A DNA stretch of 64,000 nucleotides, from positions 119,953,856-120,017,855 of the forward strand of contig NC_089582.1 in the NCBI RefSeq assembly GCF_019320115.1. Reading direction: 5' to 3'. Shown here in pieces: positions 10,846-21,780 of the stretch. Origin of the DNA: Miscanthus floridulus. Its lineage: Eukaryota > Streptophyta > Magnoliopsida > Poales > Poaceae. The notes beneath the pieces were generated by a model. The model was given only the letters and a program-made list of their open reading frames with translations, was not told the origin of the DNA and ran no database searches. The number at the start of each line of letters is the position of its first letter. The first letter of the stretch is position 1. A program made the position numbers and the translations under genes.

Positions 10846-12178
10846 GGTCTTGGCATATTTTGTGGCGGTTTGCTATTGTCAGATGTGGTTGTTTGGTAGT
10901 GGTTGAGTGTAAATGTTGTTTGCTCACGAGTTGTATAGTGTTGGTACATCCTTTCGAATATGCTTGTCCTTGAATACTGTTCCTTCACGCCTGAGTCCTC
11001 TTTCATTGAATTCTATCTTTTCACTATGTCCTTTGTTAGGTTTGTTCCGCTGGTGCTCCTGGTCCATGTGCATCGCTTCTTTGGCCTATAAATATCCTCC
11101 TCCTGTGCTGTTTTGATTCATCGAGCATTTTTGCTGCGTGGTCTGAAATCTCCATAGTCATGAATATGATAGTTACTGAAGTAGAGCAGCCCCTAGGCGT
11201 ATTTTGTAGTTCTTGTGTATCTTGCCGTAGCTGAAGGGAGTCTTGTGATAGGGATTAGAGGTAGGCTAATCCCGCAGCAGCATTGTACTTGGAAGTACAT
11301 GGCAGTAGTTGGAGGGAGTCTTGTGATGTGGGATGCGATCCTTCATCTGGCAGTTCTGGGTTGATCCTCGTCGCCTGCCCTGAGACTGTCTGGTGCAGAT
11401 CAACACCATATCCAGCATCACATCGGACATGGGTAGGCAGATGCCTGCCAGCCTTCTCTGCTCCATGTTGTCTTGTCATGCTGCTGATTTCTGCCTTGGA
11501 TGCACTGCGTCTGTCCTTTGATGAAAACAGTGTAGCTGAGGGCGGTTTGTCCTACCGAGTAGCAATTTGGAACACGTAGTCGTTCCAGAGCCTAGCCATG
11601 TCTGGGTTCCTCTTTGCTACTTTGCTTGTCGTAGTACCGAGTTCATTGGGTCTTGTAAGATGTGTAATCTTCAATTTTTTGAAACCATTTGTAATGGAAA
11701 GAATCTTGTCTTCTGAGTTTTCATTCTTTATTCTCCTGATGTCCCGGTTGTTGATAAGATTTCTGAGTTCTTTCTGTAAGGACTGAGTTGTTGCGCTCCT
11801 TGTGAGGTAACCCTTCTTTGCTTTGTTGTTGATGAGTTCTTTTTGTAGTAATATGACAACTCTGCCATGGTGTTGGATGGATAAGTCTAGAATCCGCCCA
11901 TTGAACTGCACCGTTGTGTGGATTTGAGCCGTCCGTCATTTTAGCTGCGTCGTTCAATGGACCGTTGTGTCCTTCTGCCGTATTAAAACAGGCCTGGTGG
12001 GCCGCGTTTTTACTAGTGTAAAATCTATTTAAAGGCCTTTCTCCTCCCTTTCTTTGGTACCTTGCCTTTGCCTTGAAACCCTAGTCTCCAAACTTCCGCC
12101 GCTGCCATTGTTGTCGTCATCTGAGCGCTGCCATCTGAGTCTTCCTAGTTCTTAGTGCCCCATTGCCTTTGCTAGTAT
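10846..12178 (+). promoter_or_regulatory. Intergenic region and probable promoter of the E2 antisense gene
   Basis: About 1.3 kb without a credible gene. A TATA-like TATTTAAA lies at 12026-12033, about 150 bp before the proposed start codon at 12179, followed by a C/T-rich leader. Several short ORFs on both strands have no recognisable content. Confidence 0.5.
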
Positions 12179-15100
12179 ATGGGTAGGAAGAAATCAACAA
12201 ATAAGTCCTAGGTGACGTTTGTCGATGAGGAAGCATCGCTCTCCATTATCGAGAATCAATAATTCATGGCGATGAGGGCTGCTCAGAAGATCTGGCTGGC
12301 TCCAACAACAACTGAGGATCAGCTTCGCGAGCTCATTAGCGATGGTCTAATTTAGAGCAAGGGTATCACTGATTGGAGAGCTCCATGCGAGCACCGGGTC
12401 CCTACTCTAAGTCCTGGTGAGATTATTCTTTTCGTCTCCTTTATCCGTGCCGGTTTTTGCCTTCCTACTTCTGCTTTTCTTCACCGATTTCTTAACTATT
12501 TTGGGATTAGCCTGAACCACCTTGCTCCCAATGCTGTCCTTCATCTTTCTGTTTTCATTCATCTTTGTGAAACCTTCCTTGGAATTCCTCCTTCTCTTTC
12601 CCTCTTTCGTTACTTTTTTTGCCTGAAGCCCCAACCCCGCCGCGATGACACCAATGTTCTTGGTGGCTGTGGGATTTAGTTTCGCCAAGGTCTTAAGAGC
12701 AAGTTCTTTAACTATGACCTGATTGATTCTGTAAGGGATTGGTGTGCTAACTGGTTTTGTGCTGCCAACTTGATTCCTCCTCTTTCCATTCACTCCAGCT
12801 CTAGTCCCTTGGTTAATGACCAATGGGAAAAGAACCCTGTGACGACTGCTGAACTCTAGACGATCAAGCCTTTTCTCGATAGGATTTGCACTCTAAAACA
12901 GCAAGGCTTGACCGACTTTGGGATTATTTCAAGCTTTCTTCGCTGCTGAGTTCAACCTTTGAAGGAGCGTGAACATTATGGTTTCGAGTACTTTGGGGTA
13001 GAGGACCCTTCTCGTATGGTCCCTACCCTTGAGTTGACTGATGAGGAGGTGCTCGAGCATCTTCAGAAGATGCTGAAAGGAGTAAGCATTGTCCCACTTG
13101 CTGTCCTTGAGTACAGTGCTAATAACCCGCCCCCTACCATGAGTTGTTCTTTTCTTTATGCGGGTACTTTTGATTCTCTTTCGTTGTATCCACTTTTGCT
13201 TAATCTTCCTTGTCTTGTTGTTTTACTCTTTTATAGGAATTGGGGCATAATTTTGCTGATCCAATTCCCCTTGATGATCTCCTTGCAAATGTGGAGGCTG
13301 GGGGTAGTCTTGCTGGGGCGTCCTTGACCAGTAAGTTTCAAACTACCATGATGCTTCCTAGTGTTTCTTCCACCTTTTCTGACATATATGAAGAGTATGT
13401 TCCTCATCCAGTTCCTCGAGCTCCTCATACTTTCAGAAAAGAGGGGTCGAGCGGATAGTTCTTCTTTTGCTCCATCTGCTGCCAAGAAGTCTCGCCAGTC
13501 AAGTACTCGCCTAGGTACTCCAGTTGTAGCTAGCATGCTCTTAGGTGAGCATATTAATATGCTCTGCCCTTTTGTTGTTTGTTTTTATCTTTGATTGAGT
13601 ACTTTTGTCCTTTTTCAGCTGGCGCTATGGTGGCCATGGTCGAGAGTGAAGAAGAAGAGGATGATGCTGCTGCTCTCATTACTCGTCGGTGAGTTCTTTT
13701 CTTGTTTTCCTGTTGTTGAACTCCTCTTTTTGTTTTGACTTTGGTCTTGTTCTCTTGTAGCAAGTGGACATCGGGTTTGAGTTCTTCTAGGGCTCCAGTA
13801 CTGGCCGCACCGCTCATGTCACAGGGTGGTGATGATGTTTTTGCTACCGTGGTTCCCCCTGCGAGGTCTTCTTTTGGCTTTATGAAGAAGAAGATAGCTG
13901 AGTGAGTGAATTCTGGTTTTATTTCTCTGCTTCTGTTCTCCTTTTTTCTTATTCTTATTGACGAGTTTCCTTGTCAACTTTCAGTCCTTCGTCTTCCCTG
14001 AGCCTCCAGTTGACTTCTTGTCAAACCTCTAGCGCGCCCTTGCATACTGAGTCTTAGGATTCAGAACGCACGATCACCGAGGTGGCTGTGAGGGGGATAG
14101 AGTCCATAGCTGCTGATTTGCTGACTCCTAAGGTGACGGTGGCCATGGCGGTGGGTTCATCTGAGGGATTGGCCATGGCTTCCCAGGAGATTGCCCTGGT
14201 TGTGACTTCTTTGCCTTGGCCAGCTTCTCCCTCTCCTCTTCTTGCTTTCGATGGTCTGCCTTTGGCTGATGACGTGGTGCAGCAATTTGATGCCACTCAT
14301 CGATTGTCGGAGCTAACTGCCGCCTAGGGAAACTTGGCGACCTTCGTGACTTCTTTCAGGGAAAAGCTCCAGGTAAGTTTTTTTAAACTTCTTTCTTTGG
14401 ATGTTCGTTTTTCTCCTATCCTTATTTTTTGTTTTTCTCTCTTTCTTTTTGCTTAGTCTTTTTCTCATGATCATACCGGCTTCTTTTTCTCGTCTGAAAC
14501 CAAAAAAAAGTTGTCCTCTGAGGTGAGTACCCTAAAGGCAGAGCTTGACCTCTATCGGGCCGAGTTGGAGACTGAGCGTCAAATGCATCAAAAGGAGGAG
14601 AAGACTCTCCATGCCCGGGTAGTTGAGGTAGAAAAGCAGAGGGATGCAACTGCCCAAGAGGCCTTAAAATGTGGAGGCCATGAAGAAAGAGTGCCATGGT
14701 ATTGCAAGTTCTTTTTCGCTTCTGTTTGTAATTAAATTTGCCTTTCTGCTGACTTGTCTTTTGTTGCTTGGTCTAGCTCTCCGAGTTAAAAAGCAGAAGC
14801 TCTCAGAGGGTATTGAGGAGATGAAGACACTCGTTCGTACTAGCCACAATAAGGCTAAGGAGGTAATTACTCAAGCTAAAGAAGAACTCGCGCTTGCTAA
14901 GTTGATTAGGCATGGAGCTGACAGAGATCTTATGCAGGCCCAAAAAACCATTGAGGACTTGACTGGCAAGTTGGCAACGGCTACTGAGAACTGGAAAGCT
15001 TTGTGGAAGTCTTTTCGGTCAGTAGCCAACCTTCTCCGGACTCCAGCAGATGATGGTCATTCTTGGCCTCAGTTCATTCCCCAAGTGCCGACCCGTTTCT

Positions 15101-15321
15101 AGGAGTTCGTGAAGCGTTGTGCCCATCTTTGTACCAGGAACGTTCTTGCCTAGATCCAGGTTCTTTCTCTAGACTTTCCTTTGTCCAAGGTTGCTGATGA
15201 AGCCAAGAGCCAAGAGTATATAGATGCTGTTGAGAAGTTGGAGCCTGAGGTCGATGATTTGACCAGGAAGATTGTAGATAATCTTAACATTGATGTTTCT
15301 TCTCCTGATGACAATACCTGA
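12179..15321 (+). pseudogene. G1: intron-containing antisense accessory gene of E2 (Transposase_28-like)
   Basis: Runs against E2. The start ATG at 12179 encodes MGRKKS and the stop TGA is at 15319-15321. The N-terminal part has a domain seen in grass proteins named putative gypsy-type transposon protein (Transposase_28): FLNYFGISLNHLAPNAVLH, LCETFLGIPPSLSLFRYFFC, and a Trp-rich DWCANWF. The C-terminal part is a helical, coiled-coil-like stretch rich in Glu, Lys and Gln. Introns with GT/AG ends are plausible at 13545-13618, 13689-13760, 13902-13984, 14373-14456 and 14698-14776, plus one ending at 13236. In-frame stops in the first exon (for example after the first ten codons) and a frame change near 13440 show decay. 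Function is unknown. Confidence 0.7.
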
Positions 15322-15420
15322 TGTAATCGACCTTTGTATTCTAGCTTCTATAACAAAACACTTTCTTGTTGTAATCTTTATTTTTTGTTGATGTCTTCTT
15401 TGTCTGTATTTCTTTGTCTC

Positions 15421-15640
15421 GTAAACAACTCGGCCTAGGTAAATCATTGTCTTGACAAACTTTCTTGATCTATCGAGTGCTTCTCTGGCTTTAGCTTGTG
15501 CCTTGTAAACAACTCGGCATATGTAGATTGATGTTTTGGCAGACTTCCTTGATTTGTCGAGTGCTTGTTTGGCTTTCGTCTGTGAGTTGTAAACAACTCG
15601 GTATAGATCATTGTCTCGACAAACTTTGTGTTCTTGTTAG
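15421..15640. repeat. ~84-bp tandem repeat, about 2.5 copies
   Basis: GTAAACAACTCGGC recurs at 15421, 15504 and 15589, each followed by a block ending TCGAGTGCTT or TCTCGACAAACTTT. It lies downstream of G1. The stretch 15322-15740 holds nothing else. Confidence 0.75.
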
Positions 15641-15741
15641 TATTGAAAAGACTTAGGACATCTCTAGCTTCTTCTTTTCGGCTTAGCTTAGAGTTTGGTC
15701 AGCATCTGGTCCTATCTCTAGTTGCAAAAACATCCTAGGAT

Positions 15742-15873
15742 CGACAAGCCCCCGAGCACTTCATGGTTGAGTTTTGGAAGCCTCGTCTTGTTCCTTCAAG
15801 TCTTGTTGAGCAGGAACAAGCATCGTCTGAGTGCTTTCTTGAGCAAAACCATGTAGCGCTTCTTGGGATCTTC
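15742..15873 (-). repeat. Internal copy of the E2 3' LTR edge and polypurine tract
   Basis: Second copy of 10018-10150, including CGACA and the C-rich tract. It lies between integrase and the antisense gene on the element strand. Sequence to about 15940 also resembles the 137-bp units near 10.4 kb. Confidence 0.85.
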
Positions 15874-15949
15874 TGAGTGTAGCCCTCAAGCCTCTTGCTA
15901 TTAGGAACAAGGAGCTAGAGGGCCTTGTCTTGGAATTGCTCTAATTTAT

Positions 15950-16500
15950 GCTCAGGCTTAGTTTCAGTCATTTTGCTTTTTGGTTCGGGTGTTAGCTTAT
16001 TAGCTATCCTCATCGGCGGGCTCAAGCATCTTTTCAGCTCTTTTGCTCTCGGCCGATAAGCTTAGGCGTCTTTTCAGCCATTTTGCTTTTTGGTTCGGGT
16101 GTTAGCCTGTTAGCTACCCTCATTGGCGGGCTCAAGCATCTTTTCAGCTCTTTTACTCTCGGTCGGTATGCTCAGGCGTCTTTTCAGCCATTTTGCTTTT
16201 TGTTTCAGGTGTTAGCTTAGTAGCTACCCTTATCGGCGGGCTTAAGCATGTTTTTAGCTCTTTTGCTCTTGGCCGGTATGCTCAGGCGTCTTTTCAGCCA
16301 TTTTGCTTATTTGTTCGGGTAGCTTATTAGCTACCCTCATCGGTGGGCTCAAACATGTTTTCAGCTCTTTTGCTCTCGGCCGGTATGCTCAAGCGTCTTT
16401 TCAGCCATTTTGCTTTTTGGTTCGGGTGTTAGCTTGTTAGCTACCCTCATCAGCGGGCTCAAGCATCTTTTTAGCTCTTTTGCTCTCGGTTGGTATGCTC
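15950..16500. repeat. ~110-bp tandem repeat, five copies
   Basis: Unit starts (GCTCAGGCGTC or close) are at 15950, 16060, 16170, 16280 and 16387, and the array ends at about 16497. Each unit alternates TTTTCAGCCATTTTGCTTTTTG with TTTTCAGCTCTTTTGCTCTC, so the unit is itself a diverged dimer. It lies between integrase and G1 in E2. Confidence 0.9.
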
Positions 16501-16874
16501 ATTAGAAACAACTTGGGGAGAGCCATAATAAGACATATGTTGTCTAGAAAGAACCATCTTTATTGATCATGAACATTGATAAGTCATAATAGTACATATG
16601 TTGTCTATGAGCACCATCTTTATTGATCATGAACATTGATCTCTTGTGGCTTGTATATATATTTTTCCTTGAGTTGTTTTCATGCGTAGAATCTTCTTAG
16701 CTGGCTGATGTGCCATGTATTATTGGCTTCTTTTCTGTCTTCGGTTATCAACTTGTATGAGCCTGGTCCAGTGACTTTCATGACAATAAAATGACCTTCC
16801 CATGGACTGAATAATTTATGGCGTCCCTTAGTTTTTTGTATTCTTCTTAGTACTAGGTCTCCGACTTGTAATGA
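16501..16874 (-). other. E2 region downstream of integrase
   Basis: Contains two near-identical 70-80-bp copies around CATATGTTGTCTA and CATCTTTATTGATCATGAACATTGAT (16536-16640). The rest probably encodes the worn C-terminus of pol on the minus strand, but I cannot trace a clean frame. Confidence 0.5.
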
Positions 16875-17879
16875 TCAAGACTGGGTATTCTTGTTGTAGT
16901 GGCGTCTTAATCCTTGGAGGTATCTTGCTGATTGAAGGGTAGCGTTTACTCTGACTTCTTCTGTATTGTCGAGTTCTAACCTTTGGGTGTGTTCTGCTTC
17001 TCCTTCGTCATATTGTTCTATCCTTGGTGACATCCAGATCAAGTCGGTAGGTAGTACGGCTTTTGATCCATAAACTAGGAAGAAAGGTGAGTATCCGGTG
17101 GCTCTGCTTATTTGAGTCCGTAGCCCCCATACGACCTTGGGTAATTCTTCAATCCATTTTGATCCATAGTCCACTAGTTCTTCATACAATCTTGGTTTTA
17201 ATCCAGCTAGTATTAGTCCATTAGCCCTTTCTACATGTCTGTTGGCCTCTGGATGTGCGACTGATGCATAATCTATTCCGAACCCACAATCCTATGCCCA
17301 ACTTTGGAATTCAGTGGCTGTGAAGGGAGAACCCAAATCTGTGATGATTCGATTGGGTATGCCGAAGCGGTGCATAATGTCTTGGATGAACTCGATTGCT
17401 TTGGCTATGCTATATTTTACGAGTGGTTTGTATTCAATCCACTTGGTGAACTTGTCAATTGCTATGAAGATAAACTCAAAACCGCCTTTTGCTTTCTTGA
17501 GAGGTCCTACTTGATCCAGCCCCCAGCAGGAGAAAGGCCAAGCGGGTGGGATGAAGATGAGGTTGTGAGCTAGCACATGAGCTTGTCTTGCGAACATTTG
17601 ACAACCTTTGCATCTTCTGACGAGTTCTTCTACGTCTTTCAAAGCGGTTGGCTAGTAGTAACCGGTGTGGAATGCTTTATCGACTAGTGTTCTTGAAGCG
17701 GCGTGATTTCCATAGCAACCTGAGTGTATTTTGTCTAGGATCTCTTTGCCCTCTTCAAATGAGACGCATTTTAGAAGTACTCCTGATGATGCAGCTCTTC
17801 TATAGAGCTTGTTTCCTACTAGGACATAATTCTTGCTTCTGCGAACAACTCGGGTAGCTTCCTCTTTTTTCGCTGGCAA
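16875..17879 (-). pseudogene. E2 integrase
   Basis: Three blocks in one frame on the minus strand. 17652-17879 has the zinc-binding start (KIHSGCYGNHAASRTLVDK) and its Cys partners follow at RRCKGCQMF in the next block. 17292-17642 holds the core with Asp in WGLDQVGP and Asp in IITDLGSPF. The expected Glu lies just beyond the stop near 17290, in NRHVERANG. 16875-17189 is the C-terminal part (LPKVVWGLRTQ, GYSPFFLVYGS). Stops near 17651 and 17293 break the frame; the first, read against the usual Trp, is explained by one G-to-A change. It joins element cDNA to the chromosome in living copies. Confidence 0.85.
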
Positions 17880-17939
17880 CTTATTCTCTTTGATGTAATC
17901 AATAAAAACCTAGGTCCATGAAATGGTGATTACCAAAAT

Positions 17940-19037
17940 CTAGGTGCCTTTGGCTGAGATTTTAGGGGTTATCTCATCGGGTTGTTTGATAGAGGGAGCT
18001 GATAACTCCTCTATGAATACACCGGGTGGGACCTTCACCCTGTCTGATCTAAGCTTGGTGAGGACGTCTGTCGCGATATTAGAATCACGCAGGACGTGTA
18101 GAATTTCTAATCCTTGAAAATGTTTTTTGAGCTTTTGTATTTCAGCACAGTAAGCGCCCATGTTTTCTTTGGTGTAGTAACAATCTTTGTTGACTTGATT
18201 GATTACCACTGCTAAATCACCATAAACGAGTAAACGCTTGATTCCGAGGGTAATTGCCACTCGTAGCCCGTGGTTGAGGGCTTCGTATTCTGCTTCATTG
18301 TTTGTAGCTTGCCATAATATCTGAAGGACGTACTTGAGTTGTTTTTCGTCTGGAGAAATTAGGAGGACACCTACACCGGCTCCGCCTAGTTTGAGTGATC
18401 CATCAAAGTACATCTTCCAATGATCAAGGATGGTACTTGACATAGGTTGTTGAATTTCTGTCCATTCGGCAACAAAATCAGCCAGGGCTTGAGATTTAAT
18501 TGCCTTCTGTGGGGTGAAATCGATATTGAGAGCACCAAGTTCAACTGCCCACTTAGATATGCGCCCTGTCACATCTCTGTTGTGTAGGATGTCTCCAAGT
18601 GGGAAATCTGTCACCACGGTAATCTTGTAGCTTTCAAAATAGTGGCGAAGCTTGCGTGAAGTGATTAGGAGGGCGTAGAGTAGTTTTTGCACATGCGGTT
18701 GCTGGATTTTTGATTCTGACAGTACTTCACTGATGTAGTATACGGGACGTTGTACTTTATATACACGCCATTCTTCTTCTCTTTCTACGACAATCGTTGT
18801 GCTAATCACAGTAGAAGTTGCCGTGATGTACAACATCATGTCTTTGTATTTCTTCGGAGGTGTGAGAACGGGTGAGGAGGTGAGGTATGCCTTGAGCTTC
18901 TTGAAAGCTTCGTTGGCTTCTTCTGTCCATTCGAACTTGTCTGTCTTCTTTAGCAATTTAAAGAAAGGAAATCCTTTTTTGCCCAGTCTTGATATGAAAC
19001 GATTGAGGGCCACCATGTAGCCTGTTAGTTTCTGCAT
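17940..19037 (-). pseudogene. E2 RNase H followed by a second, Tat-type RNase H
   Basis: A 365-codon open stretch. The N-terminal third carries the connection and first RNase H (KKTDKFEWTEEANEAFKKLK, then RPVYYISEVL and ADFVAEW). The second RNase H starts at MYFDGSLKLGGAGVGVLL with the expected Asp, and continues with NNEAEYEALNHGL, containing the Glu, and LVYGDLAVVINQ, containing the next Asp. Two RNase H domains in tandem mark the Tat lineage of plant Gypsy elements. The block ends at a stop at 17940 before a short link to integrase. Confidence 0.88.
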
Positions 19038-19133
19038 ATCTTTGACACTTCAAGGAGGGCCCATCTCTGTTATGGCTCGAATCTGCTTGGCGCTTGCTTC
19101 AATTCCGCGATGACTGACCAAGAATCCGAGTAG

Positions 19134-19840
19134 TTATCCTGAAGGAACTCCGAATACACACTTGTTTGGGTTCAATTTCCACCTCCATCTTTTTAGGTTT
19201 TCGAAGGTTTGCTTTAAGTCTTCAATTAGTGTATCCAGGTTCTTTGTCTTTACTACTATGTCATCCATGTATGCTTCTATGTTTTCACCGATCTGATCAC
19301 CGAGGCACATCTGGATAGCTCTTTGGTAAGTGGCACCCGCATTCTTGAGTCCAAATGACATGGTTTTATAGTAGTAGGCACCGAATAGAGTGATGAAAGA
19401 TGTCTTGCTCTGGTCTAGTTCCTTTAATGCAATCTGGTGATATCCTGAATAGCAATCAAGGAAGGATAATAAGGCATATCCTACTATTGAATCAACTATC
19501 TAATCAATGCGTGGTAGCCTGAACGGATCTTTCGGGCAGTGTTTGTTAAGAGCTGTGTAGTCGACACACATGCGCCACTCATCTGTATTCTTTTTCTGTA
19601 CCAGAACTAGGTTTGCTAGCCAATCTAGATGGAGGATTTCTCTGATGAATCCGGTTGCCATTAGTTTTGTAATTTCTTTTTTAATTGTTGCCTTCTTGTC
19701 TGGTGAGAATCGTCGTAGTCATTGCTTCACAGGCTTAGAGCCTTCATTGATATCAATTCTGTGTTCAGCCAACTCTCTTGGGACCCCTGGCATATCGGTC
19801 GGCTTCCAAGCGAAGATATCTTTGTTGTCCCGATGAAAAT
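19134..19840 (-). pseudogene. E2 reverse transcriptase
   Basis: On the minus strand, in the same frame as the RNase H block: an N-terminal thumb/finger region read through stops at about 19720 and 19500, then MSFGLKNAGATYQRAIQ and the catalytic YMDD (AYMDDIVVKTK, ~19260) and KLNPNKCVFGVPSG. The stop after VKQ, the one in RID-x-IVDSI and the one after PSG are each explained by one C-to-T change. A further stop near 19050 separates it from RNase H. Confidence 0.88.
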
Positions 19841-19856
19841 TAGTGAGCACAAGTTC

Positions 19857-20594
19857 CTATTTTGCTGAGAGGTGGGCGCTGACGGTTGCTGTTTTGGAGG
19901 GATCACCGGTGCTTAGGTCAATTTGCTTGACATCGGCTTCTTTTGGTGGTGCTAGGATGCTGGGTTTTTTAGCCAGTATCACTAGCTCTTCTGGGCTCAT
20001 TTCTGCTGCAACAGTGGCTATTTCTTTTCTTCCATCGACGACCTGTGCTTTTGCTGCAATTTGGATTGCTTGAACATCGCAGTCAAAAGCGTGCTTCAAA
20101 TCACTCTGAAGAGAAAGGACACCATTAGGCCCTGGCATCTTAAGCAATAGGTACGGATAATGTGGTATTACCATGAATTTTGCTAGTGTTGGGTGCCCGA
20201 GGATTGCGTGATATGATGAATCGAAGTCCGCAACTTCAAACTTGATGAACTCTGTACGGTAGTTTGAGGGAGTCCCAAAAGTAATCGGTAGAGTGATTTG
20301 TCCAAGTGGCATTGCTGCCTTGTCAGGTACTATGCCATAAAAAGGCATGCTTGTTGGTGTAATCATCCCGGTGAGTTGTAGTCCTATCTTCCTTAGAGTT
20401 TCTGAAAAAATGATGTTGAGTTCGGCTCCTCCATCGAATAGTACTTTCGTAATAGTCATACTAGCAATAGTTGGATCTAGAACTAGTGGGTAATGGCCCG
20501 CATTTCCTATGCTAGTCCATTGGTCTTCTCTTGAAAATTGGATTGGATACTGTGACCAATTGAGATATCTTGGTGTAGCAGGTTCTGCTGCCAT
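19857..20594 (-). pseudogene. E2 protease region and linker
   Basis: A 245-codon open stretch on the minus strand. It has PLVLDPTIASMTITKVLFDGG and GAELNIIFSETLRKIGL, the retropepsin-like core with Asp-Gly-Gly as in other Tat elements, then HAILGHPTLAKFM. It lies between gag and RT in the same frame, as expected for one polyprotein. Confidence 0.82.
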
Positions 20595-20599
20595 GATGG

Positions 20600-21780
20600 T
20601 TCGTAATGCTAGCTTTTCTTAATGTTTGCTTCTGGAATATGGAACCCCGGCAAAGATTACTGCTACTGTCCCCCTAGATTTTTGGAATTCCTTGTCTTCA
20701 TGGTTGTCTTCTTTTTTCTGATTGCCTTCTTTGGTATTCTCCTTACTATCTTTCCTTGTATATCGATCTTTGAAGGTGTAGCAATCTCTGATGGTGTGAT
20801 TTCCTTTGGGGTGCAAGATGCAACACATGTTTTCAATGTCGTCATACCTTCTGGGCTTGGAAAACTTCCTTGATTTGTCAGTCACTGCTATGGTGTTGTC
20901 TAGTCCATGTTTTCTTTGCTGATGTCTGTTGTTTCGAAGATCTTGCCTGTCCAGGTTGTCTCGGTTGTTTCTATCCGGAAATCTTTCTCATGTCTTTTCC
21001 TCTGTAGTAATCATCTTTTCCACTATTCGTCTGAATTCTTCATTGTTTCTTGGGTTTTCTTTGCAGAAGTCTTGAAATTACCACCTAGCCATGATTCCGT
21101 GAGAGAAAGCTTCGATTACTTCTCATTGAGTGATGTCATGTACTTGAGCTCGTAGTTCACCAAATCATCGATAGTAATTTCTGAGACTTTTGCCTCCTTT
21201 CTGCTTGAGTCCTTTTAACTCTATGTGGGTGATTGGGTGTGTAATGATACCCGCGAAATTTTCATAGAAAGCTCTTTGCAAGTCCTCCCAATTTCTGATT
21301 GATCCTGGATTCAATTTGTCAAACCATTGAAGAGGCATGGTTTCTAGGGCCATGGGAAAGAACAAGGTCTTGATGTCATCGTCTCCTCCGGCCAATTCAA
21401 TTGATTGTGAGTAAATCCTGAGCCATTGCCTTGGTTCGGTCTTGCCATCATACTTGGAGTGGTTGGACGGCTTGAACTTGTGAGGTAGTCATATTGAAGC
21501 AAGTCTATCTGCAAAACAGGGGAATCTATCGTGCGTTCTGGCTTCTGTGTATTCTGATTCAGTGCCTCCTTCTTGCCAACTGTTGTCTTGGTGAGAGTAG
21601 TTTTACGTGACTGTCTGAGTTGGTGCTTTGCTTTTGGCCTTTCTTGGATGTTCGACTCGGTCGTTTTGACTATGATTTCTTCTACTTTCTCTGTTATGAC
21701 TTCCACTTGGTCCAAGTCTCTCAAAAATGGACTTCCTTTGATTTTGATCTTCCTGCTCATGAGATATTGACCTGTCAGGC
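20600..21780 (-). pseudogene. E2 gag, main part
   Basis: Minus-strand gag interrupted by E3 at its N-terminal side. The capsid-like domain is at 21165-21470 (KYDGKTEPRQWLRIYSQSIE, then MPLQWFDKLNPGSIRNWEDL). A zinc-finger-like CILHPKGNHTIRDC is near 20810. A stop near 21163, one near 21487 and one near 21601 are in frame; I see no frameshift. The remaining N-terminal part is at 34886-35990, beyond E3. Confidence 0.82.

Noticed and set aside
11990..12016. TTTTTACTAGTG, like a CACTA right end
   Set aside because: No subterminal repeats, partner end or target duplication near it; chance match is more likely.
15950..16500. Regular repeats considered as a CRISPR array
   Set aside because: Units are head-to-tail without unique spacers and lie in a plant retrotransposon.
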